DNA of 64,000 nucleotides from Siniperca chuatsi. Lineage: Eukaryota > Chordata > Actinopteri > Centrarchiformes > Sinipercidae. Positions 1-11,639 of this stretch are shown in pieces; within the stretch, counting starts at the first letter, position 1; the number at the start of each line of letters is the position of its first letter. The position numbers and the translations under genes were made by a program. The stretch lies in NCBI RefSeq assembly GCF_020085105.1, contig NC_058048.1, forward strand, positions 8,242,862-8,306,861, given 5' to 3'. Below the pieces are notes generated by a model. That model searched no databases. It had not been told where the DNA came from and saw only the letters and a list, made by a program, of their open reading frames with translations.

Positions 1-2611
1 TGAGCTCTTTGTGTGTTTGGTCCTGTCCTAAGTGTTTCCTCCAAAACCGGTGCAACAGGGAACTGGTTTTCCTCCGGTGGTCCCTTTGTTTCTGAGCCAT
101 AATAAAGGAAGGAAACACAAACACACACCATCTAGGAAATAATGTAATGAAACCAATTTCCTGATTTAGAGAGTCACGTCAACTGCTTGGTTTTCTCCTC
201 CCCTCTTAAAGTCCAAGAAGACTTAACATCCTCTTGGCGAATGGAAAGACCAGGTCTACAGTGTATACTGTAAAGGAAACACCTCTTAAACAGTGATTGG
301 TTACTGTGTGGTATCCCCATGGTGCCACCCCATATCATCATGTACTATCCAATCATAAAAACAGCTCTGTTCCCTCTGCTTTCCCTTCGCTGTTTATAAA
401 TCTAAAAATTTATGAGCAGCTGGATCAACAAACCCTCCAGCTATAAGGTGACACAAAAACTTTTTTTGATTGTGCAATAAGGCAGACATGGTTTCTTCAT
501 TCTGTGGATTGTTTTTAAGATATTTAAAGAAAATATTTAGAATACCAGAGAATGTTTGCTAAGCAGTTTTGACTCAAGTTCAGTATACAGTACCACACAT
601 GCCTCTCTGCAGTGTGAAACAAACCCAGGATGGCCTGAAAATGCTAAGATTTTGGAAAAGCCACCCTTGCTAACACAGTATCTAAGTAGGATGATTCAAT
701 CTGATGAGACAGTTCTGTTTGTGTGTTTGTTGGTGAGTAAGTATGGTGGAAAGTTAGGTCATGGTCCAAGGAAGAAGTGGTGGAACAGAAGTATACAATA
801 TGAATGCACTGTTTAACCAGATTATAAACATATAGTCTAATATGGCAGCCTTGGCAACGGACTGCTCGCGAAAATGCTTCCCCAAACAACAATAGTCCAA
901 GCATAGCTCAGCAAGTCTAACTGCGCAGACCTGTCAAGCTTTGGATTTCTCCACATGCCAAAACAGTGTGCATGGGGCTGTATTAAGAGAGGTAGGCTGC
1001 TCGTAGTCTAAAGAGCTTGGAGGCTGGTGTCTTTCTTTGATATCCAAAACCAAAAACACAAGAGCAAAAGTGTAAGGAATGGATTAAACAGTGCCTTTAT
1101 CTTCTCTAACGTAGCTAATGTTAGCTAACTAGCTTACTACATACAGATGTAATTGAGCATCACTTCTACGGTGCATGTCATTAACTACTTTGTGGGGCTA
1201 CAGGTTATGTTAAAAAAGCCCTGTTCACGACAGCACATCCTCTGTGTAGTATTTCTCCGCTGGAATCCTGGAAGCTATCAGAGTTATATTTAGCAGCTCT
1301 GCCCTGCTCTTTTTTTGGATGGGCAAGTTTATACTCCAACAACCCCAGCCAAACGCGTTAGACGAGATAGCGATATGTTCGCCAAACACATTGGTTAGTC
1401 CTGATCTTGAAGCCTTTTCTCTCTTTCTCTCTCTGAGAATGTGAACAATAATACATAATCTAACCTTGGTCTTGCTTGTCCATGTATATATGCTAAGCAG
1501 CCCAACGGGATTATGTTAGAATGAAATGTATGATTTTTCCTTATCAAACATATAAAACTTGTACTAGCTCTACACTGCAAAACAAGAACAATGCTGTTTA
1601 TTTCCATGTCTTCTACATGGATCATCAACTGGGGAAGATGATGACTTTTTACCTGGGACCTGTTAGCTTAAGCGTAAGTCTTTTACCATGATATCATGTA
1701 TGTATGTAGCCATCAAGTGCATAATTAAGACCTTTGTACAGGGTTCTTGTTTTTAAAACGTGACAGCTGGAAATATATAAAAAATCATCAGGCATTTTCG
1801 ACCAACTTGGGGAGCTAATGTTAGCTTGGTTAGCTTGCTAGCTTCAGATGATCAAATCCGCCAGTGACAGTTGTCTTTCAGCAAAATCAACAGTTGTTAG
1901 CTAGAAATAACAAGCATGCTTTTGTCTACCTTTGTCTGAAATCAAGGACTCACGGTGTCAAAAATGACAAAGAATCTCGTGTGGTAAATCATTATCATTA
2001 TAAACTGCATATGTGCCACGCGAGAATGGAAAGCTCGACAGGCGTAGCGACAGTAACAAAGGGGGGTGTGACTTCGTAAAGAGTAAATTCTGATGAGTAC
2101 AAAAAAAAACAAATTTTCTTTTCAACTATAGCAGAGTAAAAATGACCTCTGCCAGCCCTTTCTTCTGCACTGACACAACACATGCATAGATATACTATAT
2201 CTGGCAAGGCGAGAGTAAAGACACAGTAAAGCATGGTAGAGCTTAGGCCTATGCAGTTTTAAACCTGCCTACACTCTTTGACGCTGGGTGAAATATTAAA
2301 TGGGCAGGTCAAACACTACTTGATATTTTTTCTGCCTCTCTGGGAGGCTTTTATAAAATCTTGGGATGACTGCCAAGCCACCCAAACCTAATCACACTCG
2401 AGTGGGCTTGGTTTGATTATTTTACAGTAGATGAAAGTATTTTCCCTCTTTGGCTTCAGACAGGCCAGTGGACCAGTGCAGTTTGTAGTAAGTAGTGTTG
2501 ACAGGTAGAATAAAGTGCATTAAAGGTTCAGCAAGTTCATTTTATCATGATATATTGGACATATTGACAGATATTATGGACTAATGCCAACACTGGTACA
2601 TTTAATGGAGA

Positions 2612-2612
<1 letters not shown>

Positions 2613-2652
<40 letters not shown>
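2613..2652. repeat. (TG)20 microsatellite
   Basis: Uninterrupted TG dinucleotides. Confidence 0.98.
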
Positions 2653-2653
<1 letters not shown>

Positions 2654-4429
2654 ACTTGTGCTAACAGTGAGCCCCCTGAGACGCCAGACCCGACACACAC
2701 ACAATACCCTCACGCATAACAATGGAAGATAATATTCTACGACCTATTCCAGTTATTCCTGATGCTATATCTGTTCGTAAATAAAAATATCTGGAGTTTA
2801 CATTTACACACACTTTCTCCAGATGTTTGTGTTAGATAAGATGCTGACCTGAGGTGAAATCCCATGTGAGAAAGTCTTTAATTGTTGCTGTAGTAGTTTT
2901 AAGTTCAAGCAATCAGGCAGCAAAGCACACTTCATACAAAGACTCTAATTTTGTCTTTTTAATTACCAGTAAAGAGTGTAATAGATCCCCTTCACATGTT
3001 TTACAGCATTTAATAACTTTAATGAGGGAAATATGGAGTAGAGACACAATCTTAATGACGAATGAGATTAGGTTTTTTTCCTCTATACTTTATATGATCT
3101 AAAATTAAATTCTTTAGTTTTCTCGTCTTCTTGTTCTGACTCAGCAGAACCTTTGTGCCAACTTGACAGACCTCATCATAGAGACATAGAGACTACCTTT
3201 AGCATGATTATACAAGATCTCAGCTTGGAAGAAAATTCATACCAACTGTTTCTGGATAAAATGTGTGGTTTTGGAATTAAACCTCTAACTGCCTTGTCTT
3301 ACATTGTTCTGCAAGTATTCTGCAAGAAAACTGCAGCATGCCAGACAATGTCCGCAATCTCTGAAACATAATTAGGGTGAATTCATATATTTGTCTGCAC
3401 TCTGGCCCTGCCCTCCTCTGTAGGGTACATAACTCGATCTTACTAAGCCGTGAAAGCTCTCTCTCTCTGTCTTTGGATGCTGGGTGTGGTCAGCACTGGC
3501 TGGACAGGATGTCCAGACATAAACAAACGAGTGACTTAGACTGGACAGAGAGACAGGCCGGAGTAGAAGAATGGACGGACAGACAAACAAGCAAGCAAAC
3601 AAACAGTATTATCTTATCTCCTCCTTACAGACTGCAATTATGTAGAAGATTTTTTTCATCATGGTGTTATCCTCTAGCTCCATCCATATAGCATTCACAT
3701 CTTCATCTTCTCATTCATCCTGCTCTTGTTCATCACTTAAGCTCAAGCTCTCATTTCTGCTTGTTTATCTCTCTTCTCTCTTTTTCTAAATGAGTTCAAT
3801 TCTGGGCTCTTGATGTCTTCGTTCATGTAATGGCATGTATCCTCCTCAGGAATTAGTGCCTGCTAATGGCCAATTAAATAGTGATCACGCACTTTTAGCC
3901 ACAGGGACAAATTAATACTGTAATTGAGGCACTGTACATAGCCCTAACCGTTCTGTCATTCTGCTAATATCCATTTTTCCTTCAAAAAGGGTCTAATTAA
4001 CCTTAATTTTTAATCAGCTCAGCTTGCATCAAAGGACGGTGTAGTTGAAAGCGTTTTTGTTGTTGAAAGGAGATTAGCAACGCTTATTTAAATTTACGTA
4101 CAGTAAATAGATTGGTTTAGGGGAGAAATTTGAAGTGAGGTGTTTGGCCTGGAGGACCTGCTTTCTCTCCTGATATATGAAGCCTGATGAATCATTTCAA
4201 GCATGAGCTTTTAAACAATTTGGTAAAGGAGGATAGGCATTGCACTATATTGCTCAGCTAATCTTCCGTGTGCAATACTCTCTGAAATAAGGATGTCGAA
4301 ACGGAGGGGGTTAACTCTCGATGATGATTTGATGAGTAATGAATGCAATTACAGAGATTTACCCCTTCTCCGCTATGTATAAACCGGACTGAGAGTCTAC
4401 AGCTATGCTAGTGGCTCTATGAAGCTGTA

Positions 4430-4760
4430 CTAATTTAGCTCTTAATTTAGCGTGTTAGCATGCTAACATTTGCTGATTAGCTCTAAACACAAAGTACAGC
4501 TCAGGCTGATGGGAATGTCATCAGTTTTGCAGGCATTTGGTCATAAACCAAAGTATTGGACAGATTAAAATGTTGACCTGATAATGGCGCTAGATGAAAA
4601 CTTTAAGGATCACCAAAGTGATTACAATTCATCTTGAGGGATGCCTGAACCAAGTTTTGTGGCCATCCAGCCAATAGTTGTCGAGACATTTCGCTCAAAA
4701 CCAAATGTGTCAACCTAGATGAAAAGCCAGGGGGTCACCATATAGCAGCTGTGAGATATT
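4430..4760. repeat. dispersed repeat family A, copy 1
   Basis: It contains GCTAACATTTGCTGATTAGC, CTAAACACAAAGTACAG, CTGATGGGAATGTCATC and GATCACCAAAGTGATTAC. The same ordered blocks recur at about 8530-9165 and, inverted, at about 18440-18750. Confidence 0.6.
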
Positions 4761-5012
4761 TCCGTCTGGATCAAAGTGGTGAACCATGCATGCCTAAAAA
4801 TGGAAAACCATGTATTCCTAGTTTGCAATGAGGCACTTGTTCTTTTTAACAGGAGTGGTAGTCATTTCTGTGACACATGCAATTAAATATGCAACACTTT
4901 CTGCTCCCACTCCTCCTCCCCTCCTCCCTCCATTCCCCCTCTTTCTCTTTTTCAGCCTACACATGGAATATAGAATATGAGACCTTTAACGGGACAGACT
5001 CATCTGCTGAGT

Positions 5013-5015
<3 letters not shown>

Positions 5016-5102
<87 letters not shown>
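5016..5102. repeat. (CA)43 microsatellite
   Basis: A long uninterrupted CA run of 87 bp; it creates the poly-His/Thr ORFs in this spot. Confidence 0.98.
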
Positions 5103-5107
<5 letters not shown>

Positions 5108-7248
5108 GGCTGTAGACAGCGCTGATGTTATCTGCCTAATGAATATCCTAAACACTGGCAGCTTAATCCACTAACTTCAGTGTTTCTACTGCCAAGTAGA
5201 CGAGGAAGCGAGAGAAAGGTGGAGGCCTGTTCCCTTTGTAGTCCATCTATAAAAGCATTATTCTGTAATGTAAAAAGTTATTTTTCTCTATACACGCAAA
5301 AACTGTTTTAACATCTTTCTTGACTACAATTTATTGATGCAAGTTGAAGTAGCTGCCTTGTTTTCAAGGTAGTGATACAAAATCCCCCCCCCAAAACAAG
5401 CATCCACTGCAATCTCACTGCAATGACATATGTTTTTTTAATTCAAGAAAAATACAATTTTCAGTCTGAAAAAAGACCCAACGATATGCAAAGATGGACA
5501 TTTCTTGCAGTGAGAGCTCTGCCTTTATTGCTCACTCGTACACACTCCTCCCAGGTTTCACCGGCTCATTTAAAACACATTAGGCTGTTAGAGCGCTGTC
5601 AGGGCCCGGTGCTGAGAGAGAAGCCTGTCTGTGTAATGCTGCGCGGGGGCCGTCTGGTCTCCCCACACTCTCATCCCAGCCCACAGGAAACTCTTTCCAG
5701 TCTGATAAGGAACAGAACATGCTGCCTGAGGAGCCAAGCCCCTGTTGACATGTTCCCAGCTAGCTCCTGCCGTAACACACTGTATTTATAATGCCGCGGT
5801 AGTGATATGACTCAATTTGCCTTCCCTGGACTTCCCTTGACCTCAGGTCACTTAACCCACATTTTAAATAGCAGAATAGAGCTTTAGCAACAATTTTTGG
5901 GTTTAAATTCTTTATGATATAATTCAAATCTGTGAAACTGCTGCAAGTATTGTGCAACTTTTTAAAATAATCGACAGCTAGAGGTTGCATCTTATCCATT
6001 TTACATCAGACTACAGATTAAGCCTGATTGCATCAACAAAACGTTATTAGCTCATATATAAAACTGAGGCCTGGGATGACTGATGATGCACTCTGGTGAT
6101 CCATCGAGCCACAGACAGCTTGTCTGTCAGATTGAAGTTTCTCTCATAGTCAGAGCTCTTATCAAGTGTTTGGTTTGTTCTGCAGGGCCCTCATATGGAG
6201 TGTGCTACCCTCTTGTCTACCCTTTGCTCACTGTGGCTGTTAGCTCTGCAGACGGATGGTCTGCCATGTGCTTGGCTACTGACTTTAATAAGGCTAGACA
6301 CGGCTCCTAATATTATTCAGGTATATAGAGCTCTCTCTATAAATAGACCAGGTGATTTGGACTAGGCAGCCTGCACATAGACTCATACACACATATTCAC
6401 TGGGTTGCTTTAGAATAAGGTTGGATCTACCTCGACGAACAAGACTCTGCAATCTCGGGGAGAGGGAGAGACGTGACCACCTGGTTGCTGATGTGATGCT
6501 GACTGGCTGCCAGACAAGAACTCAGCATTAAGCATGTCTCTGTCTGGGACAGTGCATGCATGTGCGTGTGTGTGTGTGCAGTGTTATATGTGCATTCGCG
6601 CTAACTCCATTTTGGGGAGCTCCATCCATCATTATGTGGAAGAGCCAAATTGTTGCCGCTCTTCCAGTCCATTCATTTTCCATCTAATAGGTCTACCACG
6701 TACTGTAAAGATTGATATAGTCCATATCCATATAATATACAGCAGATTTTCAATTTCAGCTCTGTCTCAGCTGCAGTAGTGTAGCTAAAGTGGCTATTAT
6801 TCATTAAGTGTCACATATTTGGCATACTGATCTGAAATCAGTTTGGACTTTCAGGATGTAATAAAGCAGATGTTTGAAGGGCGTTCACTCAGTGATCGCA
6901 GATCTGATCTTGTACTTTGAGCATTTGGACCAATCTGTGGGATTTCAGTATATACTGTAATATATATATCTAATACAGTTATATTGACAACTAAGAGTTA
7001 GGGATGTTTCTTGCAGCAGCACTGCGTAGGCAGAGGTAGGGTCACTGGGTACACTGCATGCCATTTCCTAGGCAGGAATTCACTGATGAAGGTGAATTCA
7101 TACCGCATCTGTTGCATTGTATTTTTGTATATGTATTTGTGTTTCTTTCAAAAACCATTTATCTATTTATTGATTTTGCTCTGTATGCCCTGCATTCTGC
7201 TTTTGCAGTAAAAACTCTGCTGCTGTGCCATATGTTTGTATGTTGCAG

Positions 7249-7418
7249 GCGTGCTGCAGGTCAGTGGGATGCGTATATACACATCAGGGGATATGGAGGC
7301 AGTCAACGGGACGGATGTTCGTCTGAAGTGCACATTCCAGAGTTCCTCTCCCATCAATCCCAACGCCATCATCATCTCCTGGAGCTTCAGACCCCTCAAA
7401 CCAGGCCGAGAAGAGTCG
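7249..7418 (+). CDS. mpzl2: mpzl2 exon 2 (first half of the Ig-V domain)
   Basis: Acceptor TTGCAG at 7243-7248 and donor GTGAGT at 7419. The exon starts in phase 1 and ends in phase 0. It carries the first Ig cysteine (RLKC), a sequon NGTD and the core Trp. Intron 2 (7419-7775) is only 357 bp and begins with a (GT)n run. Confidence 0.88.
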
Positions 7419-10400
7419 GTGAGTGCATGTGTGTGTGTGTGTGTGTTTGCGAGAAAGTGAGATCAAACTTCAAACCTCCCTCATTGAGTCAGGGAGCATC
7501 CACCCCCTCAGCCAACTGAGAGAGGAGTCAGTGAGTCATCAGGCTCCCTACAGAGCGTCCAAGACAGTCTTTGTGTGTCTATGTGTGTGTGTGCATATTG
7601 AGAATAGAGAGAAAAAGAAGCAGCAGGTCTTGCTGTATGTCTTGTCTTTCTTTCTCTGTGAGAATAAAATACCTTCCTTCTCCAGACTCAGTTTGGTATG
7701 ACTTTGTATCTGTGACAGTCTAACCATTCAAACCCGTCATTGCTCCAACCAACTCCCATCAATTTCCTCTTGTAGGTGTTCCACTACCAGCAGAAACCAT
7801 ATCCTCCTATAGAGGGAATTTTCAGGAAGCGTGTTGTTTGGGCCGGTGACGTCATGGGCCGTGATGCATCCATCATAATTCAACAGGTCAAGTTCACCTA
7901 CAACGGCACTTACATCTGCCAGGTCAAGAATCCGCCGGATGTCCACGGCACGGTCGGAGAGATTCGACTCCGTGTTGTCACCACAGGTCAGCAGTTTGAT
8001 TTTCAAACAAAACATTTCTTTAGATATAGCATGAGTATAGTTGTGTTTTTCTGTGTCTCTGAGGATGACAGCACAGGTAAATGAAGCAAAGGAAACATTA
8101 TTGTAAATTTCGGAGAAACTACTTGATTTGATTCAAATGACGCAAATCATTCCTTTAACAATAAGACTCATCATTTTAGAATGGATGTTGTTTGGTACGA
8201 TGTGGTATGAATTTTATATTATTGCATTGACATATTTTAATTAAAAAGATTGCAAATGTTCCACTGACAAAAGGTCATTAGTATAATAGTTTTTGAACAG
8301 TAGTTGAAAAAAGAGGTTGCTACAGTACAGCTACAGCCTGTGCTGTGACATTACTATCATAATAAGGATTCAATGATTGATTTTGAGATGTATTAATTAG
8401 ATATTTTACTCTGGCTTTCTGTGTGACCTAGCCAATCAGAACTATTGACTAGAGCTATCCATTTTATTATGTTTAAATATTTAAACAGGCAACAGCATGT
8501 CAACAAGACTAAGAGTCAACAATGAGGCAGTACTTGGGCACAGCGATGCTTTGAGCTAAATGCTAACGTCTGCATGCTAACTTGCTCACAATGTCAATGC
8601 TAACATGCTGATGTTTGACAGGTGTAATGTTTACCATGTTCATCATCTTAGATTAGTGCGTTAGCAGGCTAACCTTTGCTAATTAGCACTAAACACAAAG
8701 TGCAGTTGAGGCTGATGGGAATATCATTAACTCTGCAAGTATTTAGTCATAAATCAATGTATTGGACAAATTTTGACCTGATGGTGGCGCTAAAGGAAAA
8801 GTCAGGAGAGGTATTACAAATAATCCCGTGGGGAACATGAATCTGTGTACCATTCGATTGCAATCCATCCAATAGTCGTTGAGACATTAGGATACATGCT
8901 GTGGGAACCACGGATATCTAGTACCAATCCATCTAGCAGACGTTTACATATTTAACACAATAAGTGAAAACTCGGACCTGCTACAACAAAGATCAACAAA
9001 GTCAGTAGGATTCATGCTCTGGGGACTGTGAATATTTGTTCCAAATATTATATATATAAGACATTTCACTAAAAGCCAAAAATGTCAACCTACTGATGGC
9101 GCAAGATGAAATGTCAAGGGATCACCAAAGTCATCTTCATTCTCTGGGGACCATGAATGTCTGCTGACTGACAGACAGACCGACTTGCCATCCCTATAGC
9201 CACATCATTAACATGTCTAAAAATGAAAATATGCTTTTCTATTTGTAACAGCTTACAGCCGACACAGTTATAAATGCACAATAAAATGGCTCTGAGCAGC
9301 AATGGCATTTTGCTCTATCACACAAGCACACTCAGTCTGCATTCCTGTGTTTCCTTCCCACTTACAGCCTCTTTCTCCGAACTTCTCCTTCTGGCGTTGG
9401 CCATCGGGGGCGGTATTGCTGCTGTGGTCATCCTCCTCATCATCATTTTGTCCTGCAGGCGGTACAAGAAGAGGACACAGAGACAGCAGGAAGGGAACGA
9501 GGAGGCTTCCTGCAAAGAGAGAAAAGACCCCACTGTGTGGTAAGACCAAGAGAAACACAGAGGGAGAGGAAGAGGGCGATAGAGAGAGGAACAGAAGAAT
9601 CACCCATTTCCTCTCACGCTCTCCATCTGATTCTGGGGATCGGCATGTGGTGCTCCTTCTTGGGGCCTGGGGTTCTTTTCCTACTGGATGCCTCACTTCC
9701 TCCTTCCTCTCCAATCACAGTCTTTCGATCCCAAATTTGGACCAGTTGATGGGCAGCTGTCATTAACCAGAGATAAATTGAGAATGTGCCTTTGTGTAGA
9801 AAGCTGTAGATACAGAACTTTAGCCAGACTACTGTGTATCTGTTATATCACCATGTGCCTTTCAGAGAGAAACAATTGTTTTATCAATTCATCTTTTCCT
9901 GTTCAGCTAAATGGGCTTCTAAAACACATTTCCTGTTTAGAGTAAATGTTTTGATGATACAGAGGTAGAACAATGGTGTATTCCTGCTGTTACTTTCTTA
10001 CTAATACATTTCAAACCCCAACCTACCAATGTAGTACAAACCACATGCTTGATATATTATTTCAACAAACAATAGAAACTGTGGAACAATGAATAAGCAG
10101 TGTCCTATCTTCTACTGAAATTCAGTTTTAATTACCAGATGATGGGAAACATTATGAAACCCTATACAAATCTTTTATCAACCCTCATTTCAATGAGCAT
10201 ATATACAGTATCAGCTGCCTGATCCACTTTACTGTTCTTCTGAATCTGCAGGAGGATGCTGTTGTACATTTCTGTTTTGTTTCACTACTGAAGTTATATC
10301 GCTGTATTTTTCTGAGATTCTGTGGTGTTATTAGCCTGATGTTGAGACTCCTGCAGAAATAATCAAGGTGCTATCAAATAACCAAAACATGATGGAAACA

Positions 10401-11018
10401 CACATTTCATATAGCACTTTTGTAAAAAATGTTACCAGCACTTAATTAATTGCAATATCAATTCTAAATTTCATTGACAAGGTGGCAAATCTTTTTACCA
10501 ACCAGTAGCCTCTCTGGTGGCTGATGGTCTGTTTTGAACAATGAGCTGTTTATTTCTGGGCAAATAGGACTTGTTTGTTTCTCTCTTGGGTTTTCAGATC
10601 TGTCTACAATAGATGCTGTAACTTGCTACCGTCAAAACTGTGTTGCTATAACTTACTGTATGCACCAGACTTTAAAAGCCAAGCCTCTCAAGGAAAAGTT
10701 GACAATATTGCCGTCATCATGGTCGATCAGATTTCTTCAGACTTCACACACGAATCTTTCATTGAAAACCTCTACCTATAAGAGATGTCCATAGAGATTG
10801 ACAGTTCAGATGGCATGTTGTCAGAGGTCAGCACCAAAGACCCGAGCTCCTCAGAGGAGGAGGGCCCAAGCTCAGACGACGATGACGATGGTGACGACTT
10901 AGTAGGTGGGGACAGACAGAGAGACAGAAACACTGATGTGAAGCCAGCCAGGAAGCTTGCTGGAGGGGATGTCCAGATGGCACCCATGGTTTACGTTTCA
11001 CAAATGGAGACTAGATGA
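7249..11018 (+). CDS. mpzl2: myelin protein zero-like 2 (mpzl2), partial: exons 2-5
   Basis: Single-pass Ig-superfamily adhesion protein of the myelin P0 family (MPZL2, also called EVA1), acting at epithelial and thymic cell contacts. Proposed coding exons are 7249-7418, 7776-7986, 9368-9539 and, tentatively, 10805-11018. Exons 2 and 3 encode one V-type Ig domain: an early strand reading IYTSGDMEAVNGTDVRLKC, the core Trp in ISWSFRP, and the second Cys in NGTYICQVKNPPDVHG, which is almost identical to the human protein. Exon 4 encodes the membrane segment (LLLLALAIGGGIAAVVILL) followed by a basic stop-transfer stretch, CRRYKKRTQRQQ. Intron phases (1, 0, 1, 2) equal those of mpzl3 downstream, as expected for tandem paralogues. 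The signal-peptide exon must end in phase 1; none was found between 1 and 7248, so it may lie outside the window. Identity is firm; the two ends are not. Confidence 0.88.
7776..7986 (+). CDS. mpzl2: mpzl2 exon 3 (second half of the Ig-V domain)
   Basis: Acceptor CTTGTAG ends at 7775; donor GTCAGC starts at 7987. Phase 0 to 1. It opens VFHYQQKPYPP and contains the RVVWAGDV strand, the sequon NGTY and the second Ig cysteine within YICQVKNPPDVHG, the signature shared by MPZL2 and MPZL3. The frame could be read on past the donor into the intron, but the donor and the paralogue's boundary decide the exon end. Confidence 0.9.
8530..9190. repeat. dispersed repeat family A, copy 2 (in mpzl2 intron 3)
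   Basis: Same blocks as copy 1 (GCTAACCTTTGCTAATTAGC, CTGATGGGAATATCATTAAC, CTGATGGTGGCGCTAAAGG), with part of the right half repeated near 9050-9165. The copy fills much of the 1.4-kb intron. Confidence 0.6.
9368..9539 (+). CDS. mpzl2: mpzl2 exon 4 (transmembrane segment and basic juxtamembrane)
   Basis: Acceptor CACTTACAG ends at 9367; donor GTAAGA starts at 9540. Phase 1 to 2, the same as mpzl3 exon 4. The reading ASFSELLLLALAIGG matches the human SEIHFLALAIG segment and runs through about 22 hydrophobic residues into CRRYKKRTQRQQEGNEEASC. If intron 4 is retained, translation stops one codon later (TGG TAA). Confidence 0.85.
10805..11018 (+). CDS. mpzl2: candidate last coding exon of mpzl2 (acidic cytoplasmic tail)
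   Basis: An open stretch ends in TGA at 11016-11018, and a poly(A) signal AATAAA follows 64 bp later at 11082-11087, so this looks like a terminal exon. The acceptor GACAG at 10800-10804 is in the right phase (2) to join exon 4, giving ...DPTVC-SDGMLSEVSTKD. The tail is strongly acidic and serine-rich (SSSEEEGPSSDDDDDGDD) and ends APMVYVSQMETR. It does not resemble the short human MPZL2 tail, and the polypyrimidine tract before the acceptor is poor. Other options are an earlier acceptor with an unseen small exon, a separate gene, or a short alternative exon at 9719-9766. That it is coding is likely; that it belongs to mpzl2 is inference. Confidence 0.45.
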
Positions 11019-11081
11019 AAAGAGTGCCGCTGCTGCTGTGTCGAGAACAAGCACATTGTTCAGGAACGGGAGGAAAATGGA

Positions 11082-11087
11082 AATAAA
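11082..11087 (+). terminator. poly(A) signal after the mpzl2 region
   Basis: Canonical AATAAA 64 bp downstream of the TGA that closes the acidic exon. The next AATAAA on this strand is near 12223, so this is the first usable 3' end for mpzl2. Confidence 0.5.
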
Positions 11088-11257
11088 GTTCTGTTTGAAA
11101 CGAGGATCCAAAGTATAGTAACTTTACTCTTGAGAGTCCAGAAATATTCATATGAGGAAAGAAATGCTGGATTAGACCTTAAAGGCTTCAGAAGTGAGAC
11201 GCACTAAAACCGACTTTGTGTTCAATAACTTTCCGTTGTTTTACAGATGCATCTTGT

Positions 11258-11639
11258 TAAACGTCCAGTGTGTAACATTTAGGAGGAGAAATTTATTGGC
11301 AGAAATGGAATACAATATTTATATATATTATGTTTTCATTAGTGTATAATCGCCTGAAAATAAGAATCATTGTGTTTTCGATTACCTTAGAATGAGCTGT
11401 TTTTATCTACAGAGGGAGCGGGTCCCCTTCCAAGGAGGTCGCCATGTTGCACTGCCATGTTTCTACAGTAGCCCAGAAAGGACAAACCAATCACTGGCTC
11501 TAGTGTTTTCGCGGGTTTCGCGGCCACCGCAGTTTCTCCTACATGCTTGGAAGGGGAGGGTGATGCGAGCGGTATTCAAATGGTTGCAAACTGCAATTTC
11601 ACCACTAGATGCCACTAAAGCCTACACACTGGACCTTTA
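11258..11639. mobile_element. 382-bp MITE with terminal inverted repeats
   Basis: The left end TAAACGTCCAGTGTGTA is the inverse of the right end TACACACTGGACCTTTA, with one mismatch. The interior is non-coding. It lies just downstream of the mpzl2 poly(A) signal. Confidence 0.75.

Larger units (their letters stand above)
1..7248. other. gene-free left flank
   Basis: No exon recognised on either strand. It holds family A copy 1, two CA/TG microsatellites and a TAAT-rich stretch at about 3830-4030. All ORFs are short and unlike known proteins. It may contain intron 1 or the promoter of mpzl2. Confidence 0.5.

Noticed and set aside
556-816. 86-codon ORF with an internal GTGAGT after a short hydrophobic run
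   Set aside because: Wrong phase for mpzl2, weak hydrophobic core, no supporting context.
1617-1673. Possible mpzl2 signal exon (ATG at 1617, donor GTAAGT at 1674)
   Set aside because: It ends in phase 0 whereas mpzl2 exon 2 needs phase 1, and the peptide has no signal-peptide core.
4877-5174. Poly-histidine/threonine ORFs
   Set aside because: Produced by the (CA)n microsatellite.
9719-9766. Alternative mpzl2 last exon after a good polypyrimidine acceptor
   Set aside because: Phase-compatible, but only 16 codons with no resemblance to MPZL tails and no poly(A) signal nearby; kept only as a secondary option.
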